A stretch of DNA of 64,000 bases from Phytophthora colocasiae (lineage: Eukaryota; Oomycota; Peronosporomycetes; Peronosporales; Peronosporaceae), in contig JAGKQI010000099.1 in NCBI GenBank assembly GCA_018806915.1, forward strand, positions 1,116,001 through 1,180,000. Reading direction: 5' to 3'. The notes beneath the pieces were generated by a model. That model made no database searches, was not told where the DNA came from, and was given only the letters and a program-made list of their open reading frames with translations. Position 1 is the first letter of the stretch. Every line of letters begins with the position of its first letter. Below are positions 62,000-64,000 of this stretch, one piece after another. The position numbers and the translations under genes were made by a program.

Positions 62000-62290
62000 A
62001 AAAAATCTCAATGGGCACGGACGGGAATATCTCTAACGTTGGTCGCTATCCGTTCACAAGAGAATTGTCCTTAGGGAAGGAGGACGAGCCGCTCAGCGTG
62101 AAAAACTTCATGTGTACAATTCACTTCCCCACTTGGGCCTATCGGTACCTCTCGTCGGTGGAGTCCTTCTACTATTCTGTGGGACACAAGTGCGAGGACG
62201 CGACAACAACTAGTTGTCAACTAGCACTCTCTTCGATACGTGGGTGAAGATTTATGAAAGCATTGGAGAGATCGGCGCTTCCACCACCGT
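62000..62290 (+). pseudogene. Acyltransferase relic, copy D (C-terminal end only)
   Basis: The sequence GNISNVGRYPFTRELSLG, then SVESFYYSVGHKCEDATT, corresponds to the last 100 residues of copies A-C (compare NIGRYPFAKEH and CYSMGHKCQDD in B). A frameshift near 62220 precedes the final TLFDTWVKIYESIGEIGA-like stretch. No upstream part of the gene was found. Confidence 0.75.
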
Positions 62291-62300
62291 TGATATTTAC

Positions 62301-63289
62301 GAGCCTAAAGTTTGCTTTCCTACTCCTGCTGCTCTGTTGCAGCCAGTCAATTAAGAGTAAACTTGAGATACCTCAATTAGCAAGTAAACTTGTATATGCA
62401 TACAACTCGACCTCGCTGAGGTCATGATCATTGGAGTGAACCTCCATGAACTCAGTGTAGAGTCTACACTGTAGACCCCGTTATTTACACGTTGCTCCGT
62501 ACGTTTATCCTTTGATGGGGACGTGTGTGAACGTGATAATGTAATGATTTGAAACACTTCGGTCTTTGGCAAAGACTTCAAAGTATAATACATGTATCAT
62601 GTATTATAATGTTGCAAGTAGGTTCTTGACGTTGCCCCTTGCAACGTCCTCCGTCGTTATGGGTTTTCCTTAAAGAAAATGAGATATAACGAACAGCTAG
62701 AGGGCCCTTCATTTCCCGGCAGAGAAGAGAATTCTAAGTACATGTCTCGCATCGGCACAGTAGAAAAGCACGCAACAATGACACAACAGAAAACCAAATA
62801 TACATATGTAAACGGGCAGATATCTTGATCATACTTACAGACCATATGATATTTTTCGCTCACATAACTTCAGACTCATCAGGCACTATTTAAAATTGTA
62901 CAAAAAGCTGAAAATGCACAAAACCAGCTTACATAGAGCATGCTGTCACGTGCTGTAAGCGGGGCACCAATTCGCTGAGGTGAAGTTAACCACTACTAGT
63001 ACCTCGTACGATGTAGTATCGTACAGGTCAAATGTTCCGTCGATATGTGTGCGTACTTAAATATGGTGATTAGCTTTGTAAATTACCTTGTATGATTACA
63101 AGGTACTTCTCATGTACTGTAAGTTATACTTTAAGTTATCACAACTTAACCTTTTTACATTGTAGTATCACGCATTGTTTTTGTATTGAAGAAAACAGTA
63201 CCATGTAAGGTACATATAGGCATCGTCTGCTGGTAATATTGGCTACACCACCAATGCAATTGGCAATGGAGCTCCTCCACTGTGAGCCT
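62301..63289. other. Hairpin-dense intergenic DNA, no gene
   Basis: No gene was recognised. Hairpins are frequent, in the style of the 39-47 kb element: 62587-62611 (11-bp arms, 3-base loop), GACGTTGC...GCAACGTC near 62630, GTACGAT...ATCGTAC near 63007, TACCTTGTA...TACAAGGTA near 63085, TTAAGTT...AACTTAA near 63131. It may be a relic LTR of a related element. Confidence 0.55.
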
Positions 63290-63303
63290 TCAGTTCTCAA
63301 TTT
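63290..63303 (+). promoter_or_regulatory. Oomycete initiator (INR) motif of the RXLR gene
   Basis: TCAGTTCTCAATTT matches TCATTYYNCAWTTT at 13 of 14 positions and lies 45-58 bp upstream of the ATG. A C-rich stretch follows, as is common after oomycete initiators. Confidence 0.6.
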
Positions 63304-63347
63304 CCCCTCAAGAGCCGAAGTACCAACTCCAAGTCCTGACTCCAACG

Positions 63348-63686
63348 ATGCGTTTCGCTTTCCTTCTGTTCGTGGCTGCAGCCTCTCTCATTGCTTCCGG
63401 TGACGCGCTGTCGACACAATCTGATGCCACAAGCCGCCACTTGCGCTCCCAGCACAAGGAGAACGCCTACAACGCTGAAGAAGAAGAGCGCACGCTCGAT
63501 AAATCCATTGCCAAGGCACTCCCTGCTCCATTCTTTAATATGTACAAGTATCCTAGCAACATGGAGACCGTATTTGAGTCGTGGCGCACGGGTCTTATGA
63601 CGGTAGACGACGGTGTCATGTACATGAAGGATCTGAACATGAATTTCGACGCTATCGCCCACTTTGTGGCCCCGGGCTTATCTTAA
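63348..63686 (+). CDS. RXLR-dEER secreted effector
   Basis: 112 residues. The signal peptide is residues 1-21 (MRFAFLLFVAAASLIASGDA). RHLR is at about residues 31-34, followed about 10 residues later by an acidic EEEER block, the classical RXLR-dEER layout for effectors delivered into plant cells. The short C-terminal domain is helical and contains a W-R...L-x-x-D-D...M-Y-M-K pattern resembling a single WY-like unit (FESWRTGLMTVDDGVMYMK). The host target is unknown. The frame is complete with a stop at 63686. Confidence 0.88.
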   Translation: MRFAFLLFVAAASLIASGDALSTQSDATSRHLRSQHKENAYNAEEEERTLDKSIAKALPAPFFNMYKYPSNMETVFESWRTGLMTVDDGVMYMKDLNMNFDAIAHFVAPGLS

Positions 63687-64000
63687 AAAACACGGGCCCC
63701 CTTACTAAAAAGCTGAATAAACGACAAGCCCACTGGGTTCTTACAGCAAATACTGAAGTGATTCTCTTTCCATTATTGCTGTCTTACCTTTGCTGGAATA
63801 GTATCTGTAATTGGGTTTAGAGCGTTTCAAGGCCCGCGCAAGCTTCATCTCTTCGTATTGGCCCAGTAACACCAGAACCTGCCGTAGGCTTGTTCTTCGT
63901 TCTTGCGTTGTACACTGCCAGCATCCACATCTCCTCCATTAATTTCACAGCTATCATTCCAAAGTGTCTTTGTGTAGTGGCGTAAGCTGTGGTGGTTCCA
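63687..64000. other. Right end, no gene recognised
   Basis: Downstream of the RXLR gene. Nothing was identified up to the window edge. Confidence 0.4.

Noticed and set aside
1..64000. tRNA, rRNA or other structural RNA genes
   Set aside because: No cloverleaf with A/B boxes or rRNA core sequence was recognised. Many hairpins were considered, but they lie in transposon DNA.

Overview
The window is nuclear DNA of an oomycete, most likely Phytophthora or a close relative. The evidence is compact genes with 59-75 bp GT-AG introns, oomycete-type initiator motifs (TCATTYYNCAWTTT) near some starts, a canonical RXLR-dEER effector gene at the right edge, and Ty3, Harbinger and MULE elements packed into gene-poor stretches.

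Left part (0.5-23.4 kb) is gene-dense. It holds two inverted, nearly identical copies of a triple-RidA-domain gene (528-1724 minus, 7305-8501 plus). They flank the genes for proteasome subunit Rpn7, mitochondrial IF3 and the Fanconi ubiquitin ligase FANCL. Next come an EFHC-type flagellar DM10 protein, eIF2alpha, a fused FAR1-like zinc finger/MazG-type dCTPase, a coiled-coil nuclear protein (possibly ATRIP-like), a membrane-anchored CotH kinase, a mitochondrial twin-ABC ATPase, a betaine-aldehyde-type ALDH and a RanBP2-zinc-finger protein. These look like single-copy housekeeping or zoospore genes, several in divergent pairs.

Right part (23.6-64 kb) is a transposon-eroded acyltransferase cluster. 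Four paralogous condensation/PapA-like acyltransferase genes lie on the plus strand. A (23686) is open but has Gln in place of the motif His. B (30222-34744) is split by a PIF/Harbinger element. C (53887-61754) is split by a young Ty3 element and also frameshifted. D (about 62.0 kb) is a C-terminal relic. Between them lie a small non-autonomous LTR element, two secreted-protein genes with RxLR-like motifs, a thiamine pyrophosphokinase gene, and a composite MULE arranged as a giant inverted repeat (37.3-51.7 kb) with a decayed cargo gene at its centre.

The most unusual object is the LTR retroelement at 39069-47169, inserted into the left MULE copy. Its LTRs and coding regions are almost continuously built of short hairpins (arms 6-14 bp, small loops), unlike the second Ty3 element in the same window. 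It also carries an internal inversion of its gag-protease block and a 515-codon antisense ORF whose 3' part overlaps the chromodomain coding sequence. Similar hairpin-dense DNA recurs at 62.4-63.2 kb and 1.9-2.1 kb.

All calls come from reading the sequence and from knowledge of protein families. No database search or folding program was run.
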